Below, in pieces: positions 1 to 7,860 of a DNA stretch of 64,000 nt. Each line of letters opens with the position of its first letter. The first letter of the stretch is position 1. This DNA is from Methanolapillus ohkumae (GTDB lineage Archaea > Halobacteriota > Methanosarcinia > Methanosarcinales > Methanosarcinaceae). The DNA is taken from assembly GCF_032594355.1 (NCBI RefSeq), contig NZ_CP131061.1, forward strand, positions 992,001 to 1,056,000, written 5' to 3'. Under the pieces are notes generated by a model that was given only the letters and a program-made list of their open reading frames with translations, was not told where the DNA came from and ran no database searches. The position numbers were made by a program, and so were the translations under genes.

Positions 1-315
1 GCCTTCAAACACATCGTAATTTAAAATGCCTTGGTCCGTCGCGAATTTTCGCATCAAGATATGATTTTGAGCGGCATTTTGAGAATCCGCCGGAACCTGG
101 TGGTCAAAAACAATGACGATTTTGGAAGGATCCCAGACTTTTTTGTCGTCTTTGCCCTCCATAATTTCATAAAACCCTTTCACGGAAAGCGGCCCGGTAA
201 TATCATGCGTCATGGCGCGGTCAATATCCGCAATGACGAATTCTCCTGCCGCAACATTTTTTCCGGAAGCTTTGGAAAAGATCTTTTCTGAAAGTGTCAT
301 CGGTTTTTTATTCAT
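1..315 (-). CDS. Aconitase-family large subunit (LeuC/HacA type), truncated by the window edge
   Basis: Only the N-terminal 105 codons are present; the gene runs off the left edge. The translation starts MNKKPMTLSEKIFSKASG and contains the family block IVIVFDHQVPADSQ, typical of archaeal isopropylmalate dehydratase and homoaconitase large subunits. These enzymes use a [4Fe-4S] cluster to isomerise 2-isopropylmalate (leucine synthesis) or homocitrate (coenzyme B synthesis). The cluster cysteines lie outside the window. Compared with the two other large subunits here (32922 and 49223) it has a short insertion before the VWDPSKIVIVFDH block. ATG at 315 is the likely start, with an in-frame ATG at 300 as alternative. 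Substrate cannot be told from this fragment. Confidence 0.8.
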   Translation of the reverse strand, partial: MNKKPMTLSEKIFSKASGKNVAAGEFVIADIDRAMTHDITGPLSVKGFYEIMEGKDDKKVWDPSKIVIVFDHQVPADSQNAAQNHILMRKFATDQGILNYDVFEG

Positions 316-475
316 GAGATTCACGACCTGTTTTTAATAAATTAAATAGATTAAATAAATTGAAAAATATTCATGTGAGAATGAATCCATTTGAATTTCT
401 CCATATTTAAATACCTTTTTCATTCATATTCAAATATAAATTATTCAGTTGAAGAAATCATTTCCGCAGAGTCAA

Positions 476-1309
476 TTATTCGATGGCTTCCGTATCTGAA
501 TAAAATTCATTCCACGGAAGGAAAACTTCCGAAATTCCGGTGCTGTCGCAAATCACAAATTTTAAAAAGCCGTTTTTAAAATTTTGACCTGCTTTTTGAA
601 CAAAATCATATTTTTCCGTCGTCTTTTTTTCCAGCTCTGCCCCATGTTTTTCAAAATTTTCTTTTGTTTTTATGTAGTCATTTTTTTCTTTAAAAACCCG
701 TTCCAGAAGGTTGGCCGCCATTTCTTTCGAAACATTTTTTTCCGTCACCGAAACGGTCTCTAAGCCGTCACATTCGCATTCAATGACATCCGCTTTGTTT
801 TTTTCCGGGTCCATATCATAAAAATCAATGTAAAACGGATACGTTTTACATAGGAGCGGACGAACCGGATAAATTCGGCAGATATTTGTTTTCGGATCCA
901 AAAAGACACATGTTCCATTTTGCGTTCGTTTCAGCATCCACCCAAATGTGTAAATAATGCCGTCCGTCGTAATTTGATTTCGGATCAAATCCAAATTTTT
1001 AAAAATAAGCCGGGAATCAAAAGATGGCGGTGAATTTTTTTTTGTGGAATAAAAATCCGGAAACAGCGGAACCGTAAAAGAAGAGGACGATAGATTGTTT
1101 TTCTCATGAATCGGATGGATTGAAATTGAATCATGAATTTGGACCTTATTTTGAGTCAGAAATAATTGGATAGATTGGATTTCATCCGGCATCAAAAATA
1201 CGGAATTGTCACCGTCTTCGCGCGTGCAGCATTTCCCGCAGCGTTTGCAAGAAAAACCGGATGATTGAACGGTTTTTAAAACAGACGCTTCTATTTTTTC
1301 CAAACTCAT
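476..1309 (-). CDS. YkgJ-family cysteine-cluster protein
   Basis: A 277-residue protein with an N-terminal CKRCGKCC motif near residue 20 and a central CRIYPVRPLLCKTYPF block, which together define the YkgJ/Fe-S-oxidoreductase family (putative zinc- or iron-binding cysteine cluster). Function in the family is poorly known; protein or metal modification is often suggested. The C-terminal half is charged and helical. Its ATG overlaps the stop of the upstream taw2 gene in an ATGA arrangement, so the two are probably translationally coupled. The stop is TAA. Confidence 0.8.
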   Translation of the reverse strand: MSLEKIEASVLKTVQSSGFSCKRCGKCCTREDGDNSVFLMPDEIQSIQLFLTQNKVQIHDSISIHPIHEKNNLSSSSFTVPLFPDFYSTKKNSPPSFDSRLIFKNLDLIRNQITTDGIIYTFGWMLKRTQNGTCVFLDPKTNICRIYPVRPLLCKTYPFYIDFYDMDPEKNKADVIECECDGLETVSVTEKNVSKEMAANLLERVFKEKNDYIKTKENFEKHGAELEKKTTEKYDFVQKAGQNFKNGFLKFVICDSTGISEVFLPWNEFYSDTEAIE

Positions 1310-2265
1310 CTCCTCACCTTTGAAATTTGAGCATCAATTACCACATGATAAACGCCCGGCGAATATTTTTTTATGATGCGGGTTTCCAAAATCGTTGCGA
1401 ATCGATTGCATTCTTTTGCCGCGTCCATGATTTGTTGAATCGGACGGCTTGGGAAAAGTTTTTCCGGAACGGTATCATGATAATGAAGAATACCGCCTTC
1501 ACTTTTAATGGCCAAAATTCCGGCATTTAAATACAAGTGCGTTGTTCCGACATATCCCATTAAAACGCGGTCAGCAATTTCTTTTGGTGTGACAAGTGCG
1601 CAGTCTCCCAAAACCGGCTCAACAATATTTTCCACTTTGTTCAGCCGGATATTTTCGCACAAGTAATGATAGGAAATCGGATTGAGTTCAATGGAAATGA
1701 CCCGCGCCGGACGGGAATAAACCGCGATCGGAATGGAAAAATAACCGATTCCGGCAAACATGTCCACGACGGTTTCGCCGGCACATAACGTTGATATGCG
1801 ACGTTTTTCTTCCAAATTTCCTTTGGAAAACATAATTTTGGCGGCATCCAATTTGAATTTACATTTATTTTCCAAATGGATGGTTTCTGTCAGCCAACCG
1901 GGATGAAAATTTACAGCAGCGGCAGAACTGCTCCTATTTGCGGCATCCGCATCGGCACCGGAAATGTCGGAAATCCCAATTATTTCACGATTCGGAATTC
2001 GAAATTGTCCCTCAATGCCCAAATCATTTAAAACCAAACGCACGTTGGAATCCATTTTTAAAAGAAGCTGCCCGATTTCTTTTTTTTTGTGCGCAAGTGC
2101 CGGCGGAACAGACACCAGAACAATATCTCCGATTTTTTGGCGGTTGGCCGGTAGCATTTGAATTTCATCCGGTGCTAAGACAATTTTTTTGCCATCCGGA
2201 AGCGATTGGTTTTCAAGAGAGGAAATATACTCTTTTGCAAAATCCCTTAATTTTTGAGGCAACAT
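1306..2265 (-). CDS. taw2: tRNA(Phe) 4-demethylwyosine aminocarboxypropyltransferase (Taw2)
   Basis: A Trm5/TYW2-type class I SAM enzyme of about 319 residues. The SAM loop is VVDMFAGIGYFSIPIA, and the segment DRVLMGYVGTTH in place of the Trm5 NLP motif is the mark of archaeal Taw2, which moves the aminocarboxypropyl group of SAM onto the wyosine base at position 37 of tRNA(Phe). The C-terminal KKYSPGVYHVVIDA block is also typical. A Ser/Ala-rich insert (ADADAANRSSSAAA) sits before the SAM domain. I chose the ATG at 2265; an in-frame GTG at 2304 would add 13 residues. The stop overlaps the next gene's start (ATGA). Confidence 0.85.
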   Translation of the reverse strand: MLPQKLRDFAKEYISSLENQSLPDGKKIVLAPDEIQMLPANRQKIGDIVLVSVPPALAHKKKEIGQLLLKMDSNVRLVLNDLGIEGQFRIPNREIIGISDISGADADAANRSSSAAAVNFHPGWLTETIHLENKCKFKLDAAKIMFSKGNLEEKRRISTLCAGETVVDMFAGIGYFSIPIAVYSRPARVISIELNPISYHYLCENIRLNKVENIVEPVLGDCALVTPKEIADRVLMGYVGTTHLYLNAGILAIKSEGGILHYHDTVPEKLFPSRPIQQIMDAAKECNRFATILETRIIKKYSPGVYHVVIDAQISKVRR

Positions 2266-2333
2266 GTTCTTATTCTCTTGTTTCTTCCAAAAATCGGGCT
2301 TCACGGTTCTTGGTTTTTATTGGATTTTTGCAA

Positions 2334-3557
2334 TTATTGGATTTGTTTCAGCCGCGGGTTTTTCCGCTCCATCCGTCCGACTTTAGATACCGGAACCAAC
2401 TCGGAAAGAGAATTTCCGACGGCGACAATATCCATGGTCGCGTCCCGCGAATCATAAATTCCACCGACGCCGAGGCTGTCAAATAATTTCATGCCGAGAA
2501 GCTTTTCGGCCCGGACAAACTCCCGCACCTTCTCGATTTTTCCAAAGCCGCTGGACAACATCACCTGAATATGAGAAAATCCGTTTTCATCCAGCGCTTT
2601 TCGAATGGCGTAAACGCCGGAAATCGAAACGCCGGTTCCAAACCAATAAATCTCATTTTCCGGAGAAATAGAAATCGGATTTAAAAGCCCGAAAAATTTG
2701 CGAATTATTTCTTCTTTTTCCGCATTTGATTTGCCGATAAAATCGGCCATGGAAAGCGCCCCCTGTCCTATATTTTCGCCGCACGTGTCCACCCGAACCG
2801 CAAAAAGAGATGAGATCAAACGCGCAACTTTTAAGGTGTCGTCGACTTCTTGGTTGTTATAATCAATCAGAGCAATCCGTTTGATGTCTTTGGGCATGTA
2901 TTTATCAAAAGCCAGGGTTGAATTTAAAACGGCATTTTCTTTACCGTCCCGCCAAGCATAAATGTTTTCCAATGCGTGCGGAATTGTGCCGACGCCTTTT
3001 TGATGGAGAATTTCAGCACCCGCGTCGGTTGCGGCGCCGGCTGCTCCCCCGCAAATGGCGGCTTTTGAAATGTCCGCGTCTTTGGAATAATGCCAGTGGC
3101 GCGCGCCAAAATATGTTACCGGTCGGCCGCCGGCCGCTTCCACAATTTGCCGCATATTGTTTTCAATCTTTTCAAAATTAAGCTTTTGCCCATCGTTTTG
3201 AATTGCAAGCGCCGAACTGATGATTCCTAAATAAACCGTTTCTAAGCGAATCAAATCTAAAACACGACCCTCGATCATGAGAAGTGTTTCCAGCGGGTTG
3301 TAAGAATCCCCGTCGGACAACGCGAAAATGTGTCCGCCGTTTTGGATCAGGTCCGAATGGTTTAAAATAAAAGAGACAGCTTCTTCCATCCCGGAAACGA
3401 TACCGGGACCTTTTCGAACAAACACTTGTGCCCGCACATACGGATTTAAGCGGTCATTTTTTAAAATCTCGTAGGCCCGCAAAAAATATTTGTCGGTATA
3501 TTTTTCAAGATCAATTTTCGTTCGATCGTTTTTTGTACTTGATGAGTTGAAAGCCAT
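2334..3557 (-). CDS. pncB: Nicotinate phosphoribosyltransferase (archaeal type)
   Basis: A 407-residue enzyme that joins nicotinate to PRPP to give nicotinate mononucleotide in the NAD salvage pathway. The phosphoribosyltransferase barrel is visible in VTYFGARHWH, GGAAGAATDAGAE, KGVGTIPHALE and IALIDYNNQEVDDT, and the glycine-rich phosphate-binding strand VMLSSGFGKIEK is followed by SLGVGGIYDSRDA. Length fits the archaeal family. An AGGTGGGG Shine-Dalgarno lies directly upstream of the ATG at 3557. The gene sits just upstream of taw2 on the same strand. Confidence 0.85.
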   Translation of the reverse strand: MAFNSSSTKNDRTKIDLEKYTDKYFLRAYEILKNDRLNPYVRAQVFVRKGPGIVSGMEEAVSFILNHSDLIQNGGHIFALSDGDSYNPLETLLMIEGRVLDLIRLETVYLGIISSALAIQNDGQKLNFEKIENNMRQIVEAAGGRPVTYFGARHWHYSKDADISKAAICGGAAGAATDAGAEILHQKGVGTIPHALENIYAWRDGKENAVLNSTLAFDKYMPKDIKRIALIDYNNQEVDDTLKVARLISSLFAVRVDTCGENIGQGALSMADFIGKSNAEKEEIIRKFFGLLNPISISPENEIYWFGTGVSISGVYAIRKALDENGFSHIQVMLSSGFGKIEKVREFVRAEKLLGMKLFDSLGVGGIYDSRDATMDIVAVGNSLSELVPVSKVGRMERKNPRLKQIQ

Positions 3558-3685
3558 TACCCCACCTGGTTTTTATGGTTTTTATCGGAAATGAATCCAA
3601 ATATTCGAAAATAAAAATGAAAATAATGAAAATAATGAAAAAAATATTCATAGATTGTAAATTATGATATTCATAGATTAAAAAA

Positions 3686-4252
3686 TTATGAACTTGAAGA
3701 AATCATATTCACAAAATTTTCCTCAAATTCCTGTTGCGTATAAGTGTTGACGGTTTTAAAATGAAAATTTTGAAAATTGTTTAAACCAAATTGAATAAAC
3801 GGTTTTTCTGCATAAGATGAAATCTTTTTGCCAATGAATGCTTTAGATTTTCGATATTTTTTGAACTGCTTACTGGGATGAAATTTGGATTCATTATAAA
3901 CAAGAATCAAATGTACATGCTCCCTAGAATAGCGAATATTTTTTTCAACAACATCTAATAGAACTAAAAGACTTTCATAAATTTTGAGTTTAATATTCAT
4001 GTTGACTTCATCATCAATTTTTCCATTTTTGAATTCAATTAAATACAACTCATCATTTCTAACAACCAAAGAATCGCAAGATTTTGGAATCGGACACCGG
4101 ATTTGGTTGGCGTAACATTGCATTATTTTATCAAAATTTATGGCATCCATCGAACATGTTGTCATAAATTCCTTGGCTTTTGTGTCTTCAGATGTCTCTT
4201 TTAAAGTACTTTGAAATTCAGGATTAAAAAGCATACATTTTTCATGAATCAT
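3686..4252 (-). CDS. Putative PD-(D/E)XK nuclease-like partner of the upstream ATPase
   Basis: A 188-residue protein I do not recognise as a named family. The segment KSCDSLVVRNDELYLIEFKN has the layout of a PD-(D/E)XK nuclease core: acidic D60 on a strand, a turn, then E73-x-K75 on the next strand, followed by a helix (KLKIYESLLVLLD) and a strand (VHLILVYN). This is a motif reading, not a database hit. I chose the ATG at 4252: it overlaps the ATPase stop as ATGA and has GGGGTG seven bases upstream; the ATG at 4267 is less well placed. Composition is AT-rich like the ATPase and unlike neighbouring metabolic genes, suggesting joint transfer. A regulator or toxin rather than a nuclease is possible. 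Confidence 0.55.
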   Translation of the reverse strand: MIHEKCMLFNPEFQSTLKETSEDTKAKEFMTTCSMDAINFDKIMQCYANQIRCPIPKSCDSLVVRNDELYLIEFKNGKIDDEVNMNIKLKIYESLLVLLDVVEKNIRYSREHVHLILVYNESKFHPSKQFKKYRKSKAFIGKKISSYAEKPFIQFGLNNFQNFHFKTVNTYTQQEFEENFVNMISSSS

Positions 4253-5523
4253 GAATCTGCACCCCATTCAATATCTTCTAATTTTTGTAACGGGGCAGCC
4301 AGTTTTTCATAAATTAATTCCGTATCATCCGAAACATCACGAATTGTTGCGGAAATTCCATTTTCTTCCAATTCTGCCAAGTAATATTTGCATTTGTCGT
4401 CAACATTATATTTTAAAGAAAAAACTTCGATTGCATTCAAGAAGTATGGACTGTGCGTATTGATTAAAATATTCAAATTAAAGGTTTTTTGTAATAAAAC
4501 CAATATTTCCGCAAAAATAAGTTGCCACTCTGGATGCAAATGGATTTCCGGTTCATCTAAAATCAAGATGCCTTTATCCCGGATACTTCCATTTTCAATT
4601 AACCGTTTGATAATTGCAAAAGTTTTCATTCCGGTTGAAAGATTTGGTAAATAAAGGGGTTCTGACAAATTATTTTCTTTAAAAACAATACGATTATTGT
4701 TAATTTTTGAAAAATCTCCGGATATTGCCAAGTTCATTTTTTCGATTATTGGAGCCAATTTCGATTCATTACGCCCTTTGACAATAATATCTTCAATAGA
4801 ATCTGAATCCAAACTGAACTTCAAATGGAGTTGACTCTTGTGATTATACATGCTTACAGGTTTTCCAGAGATTGAACCCTGAAACTCAAATTCATCAATT
4901 GAAAAAGGATTATCAATATAAATGGAATCATTAAAAAAAGAAATTGTATTTTTAAAATTGATACATTTGTTATCTGACAAAACTAATTCTAAGCTATCTT
5001 TTTTTATTTTAAGATTTATTTGAGCTTTGTTTTTAAAATTAACATGATTTGTTTGAGAATTAAATTCACTCCGAAAAACCTTTGTAATGATTTCTTTGAG
5101 TATGTAATCATTTTGAACAGACAATGTTTCAAAGATATTATTACAAAGTATATTCATTTCCTCCTTGCTTAAAATCTCCTCTAATGAAGAATTATTTAAT
5201 GAAGAAACTTTCAATAAAAGGTTCAATAAATTTTCATGGTTTTTATTTTTAATATCTATTTTTAAAAAATCATCAAAAAGTGAACTCGGATAACCATAAC
5301 CAATATTTTTTGGATACAAAGCCTTAGAAATATCCGACCCAATAAGATTTTTCTTTTCTTGATTTATTTTATTTTCAGATTCATAAAACGAAGTAAAAAT
5401 GCAATACAACACCTTTCCAACTGTGCTTTTTCCCGTATTGTTTTCTCCGGCGATTACGGTAATTCCATTAAAATCAATCGCAGCATGGGAAATCTTAGCC
5501 ACATTTTGGATGGTTAATTGCAT
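4249..5523 (-). CDS. ABC-type AAA (AAA_15/AAA_21-like) ATPase, defence-type
   Basis: A 424-residue ATPase of the OLD/RecF-like kind. It has Walker A GENNTGKST (residues 26-34), an ABC-like signature LSTGMK (about 295), Walker B ILILDEPEIHLHP (about 320) and an H-loop INTHSPYFLNAI (about 355), with a long poorly conserved insert between Walker A and the signature. No TOPRIM domain is present; the protein ends soon after the ATPase core. The ATG at 5523 follows GAGGTTATCAAC and lies about 40 bases from a TATA-like box, so a longer in-frame start at 5640 is rejected. It overlaps the nuclease-like gene downstream. ATPases of this kind commonly work with an effector nuclease in antiphage systems; the role here is inferred. 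Confidence 0.75.
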   Translation of the reverse strand: MQLTIQNVAKISHAAIDFNGITVIAGENNTGKSTVGKVLYCIFTSFYESENKINQEKKNLIGSDISKALYPKNIGYGYPSSLFDDFLKIDIKNKNHENLLNLLLKVSSLNNSSLEEILSKEEMNILCNNIFETLSVQNDYILKEIITKVFRSEFNSQTNHVNFKNKAQINLKIKKDSLELVLSDNKCINFKNTISFFNDSIYIDNPFSIDEFEFQGSISGKPVSMYNHKSQLHLKFSLDSDSIEDIIVKGRNESKLAPIIEKMNLAISGDFSKINNNRIVFKENNLSEPLYLPNLSTGMKTFAIIKRLIENGSIRDKGILILDEPEIHLHPEWQLIFAEILVLLQKTFNLNILINTHSPYFLNAIEVFSLKYNVDDKCKYYLAELEENGISATIRDVSDDTELIYEKLAAPLQKLEDIEWGADS

Positions 5524-5575
5524 GTTGATAACCTCAAAAATTTTAAAAATACAAATGAAGCATAAACTTGTTCTT

Positions 5576-5583
5576 TTATAAAT
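5576..5583 (-). promoter_or_regulatory. TATA-like box of the ATPase/nuclease pair
   Basis: TTTATAAA in an AT-rich stretch, about 53 bases upstream of the chosen ATPase start, within the spacing expected for an archaeal promoter with a short leader. It supports the start at 5523. Confidence 0.4.
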
Positions 5584-5696
5584 ATATCGAAATCGATCGG
5601 CTAATTTATAAAAATAAAATAGATGAAAAAATAAAAACAAAATAAAGTAAGATTACAAAAACAAAGTAAAATTACAATAAAATAAAAAATAAATGT

Positions 5697-7733
5697 TTAA
5701 GAGGCGAATTTCGCCCTCTTAGACAAATATTTCGGAAGCGGTAATGCCCGGAATGGTTTGTTTTCCGTTTCAGCTTTAATCATTTCGTTAAGAGCGTCAA
5801 CGGTCATTTCCATTTTAAACGGCTTTTCCGGCTCGGATTTGGAACGAATGGTGACGGTTAAATTGCCGGTTTCGGCTTCTTTGTCGCCGATAACAACGGT
5901 GTAGGGAATCCATTCGGTTCCGGCTTCCCGGATTTTTTTGCCCAGTGTCAGTTCACGGTCATCCACATCGACCCGGTATTTGATTTTTCCGGCAATGGCA
6001 TCCGCCGCGGCGAGATTCTTTTCCGTGACCGGAATCACACGCACTTGGGTCGGAGAAAGCCAGGTCGGAAGAGTCGGAACTTTGCCGGCGGCCGAGACCA
6101 TCGCGGCTTTTTCGAGAAGCGCGTAAATACATCTTTCAATCGCGCCGCTTGGAGAGCAGTGCAAGATGGTCGGACGCTTGAGTTCGCCATCGGAATCGGT
6201 GTAGGTGATGTCGTAGCGTTCCGCATTTTCGACATCGATTTGAACCGTAGAGAGCGCGCTTGCTTTTTCCAAGCTGTCCACATAGTTAAATTCGAATTTG
6301 AGAACAAAATAGAAGAAGCGGGTATCCCACATTTCAATAAGAACCGGCTTGTTCACTTTCTTTACCATCGTCTCAATCAGGCTTTTGTTTTCATTGTAAA
6401 AGTCTTTCGTGAAGCGAATCGCGATTTCAAAGTCGCTGACTTTTATGCCGACGTTGTCCAAAATGTCAATACAGAATTCATATTGAGACAAAAATTGGTC
6501 GACCGCGTCCGGCATTCCGCGGCAAAGCGTGTGCATGTCGGGCATGGTAAACGCACGCAGCCGGCGCAATCCGACAAGTTCTCCACGCTGTTCCTTTCTA
6601 AAACTGTAACGGGTGAGTTCAACCATTTTAAGCGGCATATTGCGGTATGAAATCGTCATGTCGTGATTCATCAGGAATTGTCCGAAACAGGCGGCAAACC
6701 GCAAAAACAGCTGGCGTTTATCGGATTCAATCGAATATTGCCGTGCCGGGAACCGGTCCAAATACTTTTTCAGCGTCGGATGGTTCATGTCGTACATAAT
6801 CGGCGTTTCGACTTCCATCGCGCCGAAATCCACAACGGTTCGGTCGACCACATACATTTCCAAAAGCGATTTCATAAGGCGGCCTTTGGGATAAAAGCGC
6901 ATGTTTCCGGAGTCAGACCCGGGTTCATAGTCGGCCAGTTCCAGCCGTTTCATGAGTTCGACGTGCGGCGGCGCAGAATTAACCGCCCGGTTCTTAGAAA
7001 TTTCATAATTGACAAACTTTTTCAAATTGGGATATTTGGATAAATCAAATTCCGCCGGCTCATAAAATTGACCGTCGGTCCCGAGAATTTTAAAGTACGA
7101 TTTGGCGACACTTTCGGATTTTAAGGCTTCGGAAAGAACGTCGCCATCTTCGGATAATTGAACATTGGCGCCGCAAGCGTTGGCTTTCAGCGCGGCGGTT
7201 GCTTTGGTGGCCGGCATTGAGGCGGCGGATGCAGAAGAGGAAGATGATACGGAGGACGCAGAAGCCGACGGTTTTACGGACCCGCAGCAGCAGCCATCAG
7301 CACTTTCATCGTCCACGGAAATATGCTTGGAGAGTTCCGAGAGCGGGTGGCCTTTGCAACTGATTTTAAAGGATTTGTACCAGCCAAATGGTGCGCGCTT
7401 GACAATGATTTTCTCCGCAAGAAGCGCGGCTTCGATTCCTTTTAATACGGAAATTCCGACATCCGGCGTGGACAGGCTGGAACTGAGGTGGGCGTACGGA
7501 TAAACCATGACTTTGTCGGCTTTGACTTGTTCCAGTGTATTTTTAATTTGAGAAACGGCTGCCGCCACAACGCCGTCCGGATTGGCTTCATCGCACTTTT
7601 CCACCGCGATAAATGCCGTCAGGGCTTCTTCAAGCCGTCCGGCTTTCATATCGTCGCCGATTTCTTCGGCCATTTTGGTTTTCTTTTTGGTTTCATACTC
7701 GATGTAATCCGAGTGAATGAGAAGCATTTGCAT
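5697..7733 (-). CDS. thrS: Threonyl-tRNA synthetase (archaeal type)
   Basis: About 678 residues. It begins MQMLLIHSDYIEYETKKK, the start of the archaeal N-terminal editing domain (D-aminoacyl-tRNA deacylase-like), followed by the class II catalytic core (FLRFAACFGQFLMNHD, YRNMPLKMVELTRYSFR, HCSPSGAIERCIYALLE) and the anticodon-binding domain (RVIPVTEKNLAAADAI). An unusual linker of about 60 residues rich in Ser and Ala, with a CCCG motif, joins the editing domain to the core. I chose the ATG at 7733, preceded by AAGGTG, because family members start at this point; the in-frame GTG at 7745 is less likely. Confidence 0.93.
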   Translation of the reverse strand: MQMLLIHSDYIEYETKKKTKMAEEIGDDMKAGRLEEALTAFIAVEKCDEANPDGVVAAAVSQIKNTLEQVKADKVMVYPYAHLSSSLSTPDVGISVLKGIEAALLAEKIIVKRAPFGWYKSFKISCKGHPLSELSKHISVDDESADGCCCGSVKPSASASSVSSSSSASAASMPATKATAALKANACGANVQLSEDGDVLSEALKSESVAKSYFKILGTDGQFYEPAEFDLSKYPNLKKFVNYEISKNRAVNSAPPHVELMKRLELADYEPGSDSGNMRFYPKGRLMKSLLEMYVVDRTVVDFGAMEVETPIMYDMNHPTLKKYLDRFPARQYSIESDKRQLFLRFAACFGQFLMNHDMTISYRNMPLKMVELTRYSFRKEQRGELVGLRRLRAFTMPDMHTLCRGMPDAVDQFLSQYEFCIDILDNVGIKVSDFEIAIRFTKDFYNENKSLIETMVKKVNKPVLIEMWDTRFFYFVLKFEFNYVDSLEKASALSTVQIDVENAERYDITYTDSDGELKRPTILHCSPSGAIERCIYALLEKAAMVSAAGKVPTLPTWLSPTQVRVIPVTEKNLAAADAIAGKIKYRVDVDDRELTLGKKIREAGTEWIPYTVVIGDKEAETGNLTVTIRSKSEPEKPFKMEMTVDALNEMIKAETENKPFRALPLPKYLSKRAKFAS

Positions 7734-7860
7734 AAAAATTGACACCTTCGTTTATTTGAGACAATGAAATGCCATTCAATTATTTAAATTCATATATTTC
7801 TTTAAATTCAAGTTTTAATATAATAAGATCAATAAATGCAATCAATGAATTCGGACTGTT

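Noticed and set aside
5524..5640. Longer N-terminus for the AAA ATPase
   Set aside because: It would span the TATA-like box, and a good ribosome site stands before the ATG at 5523.
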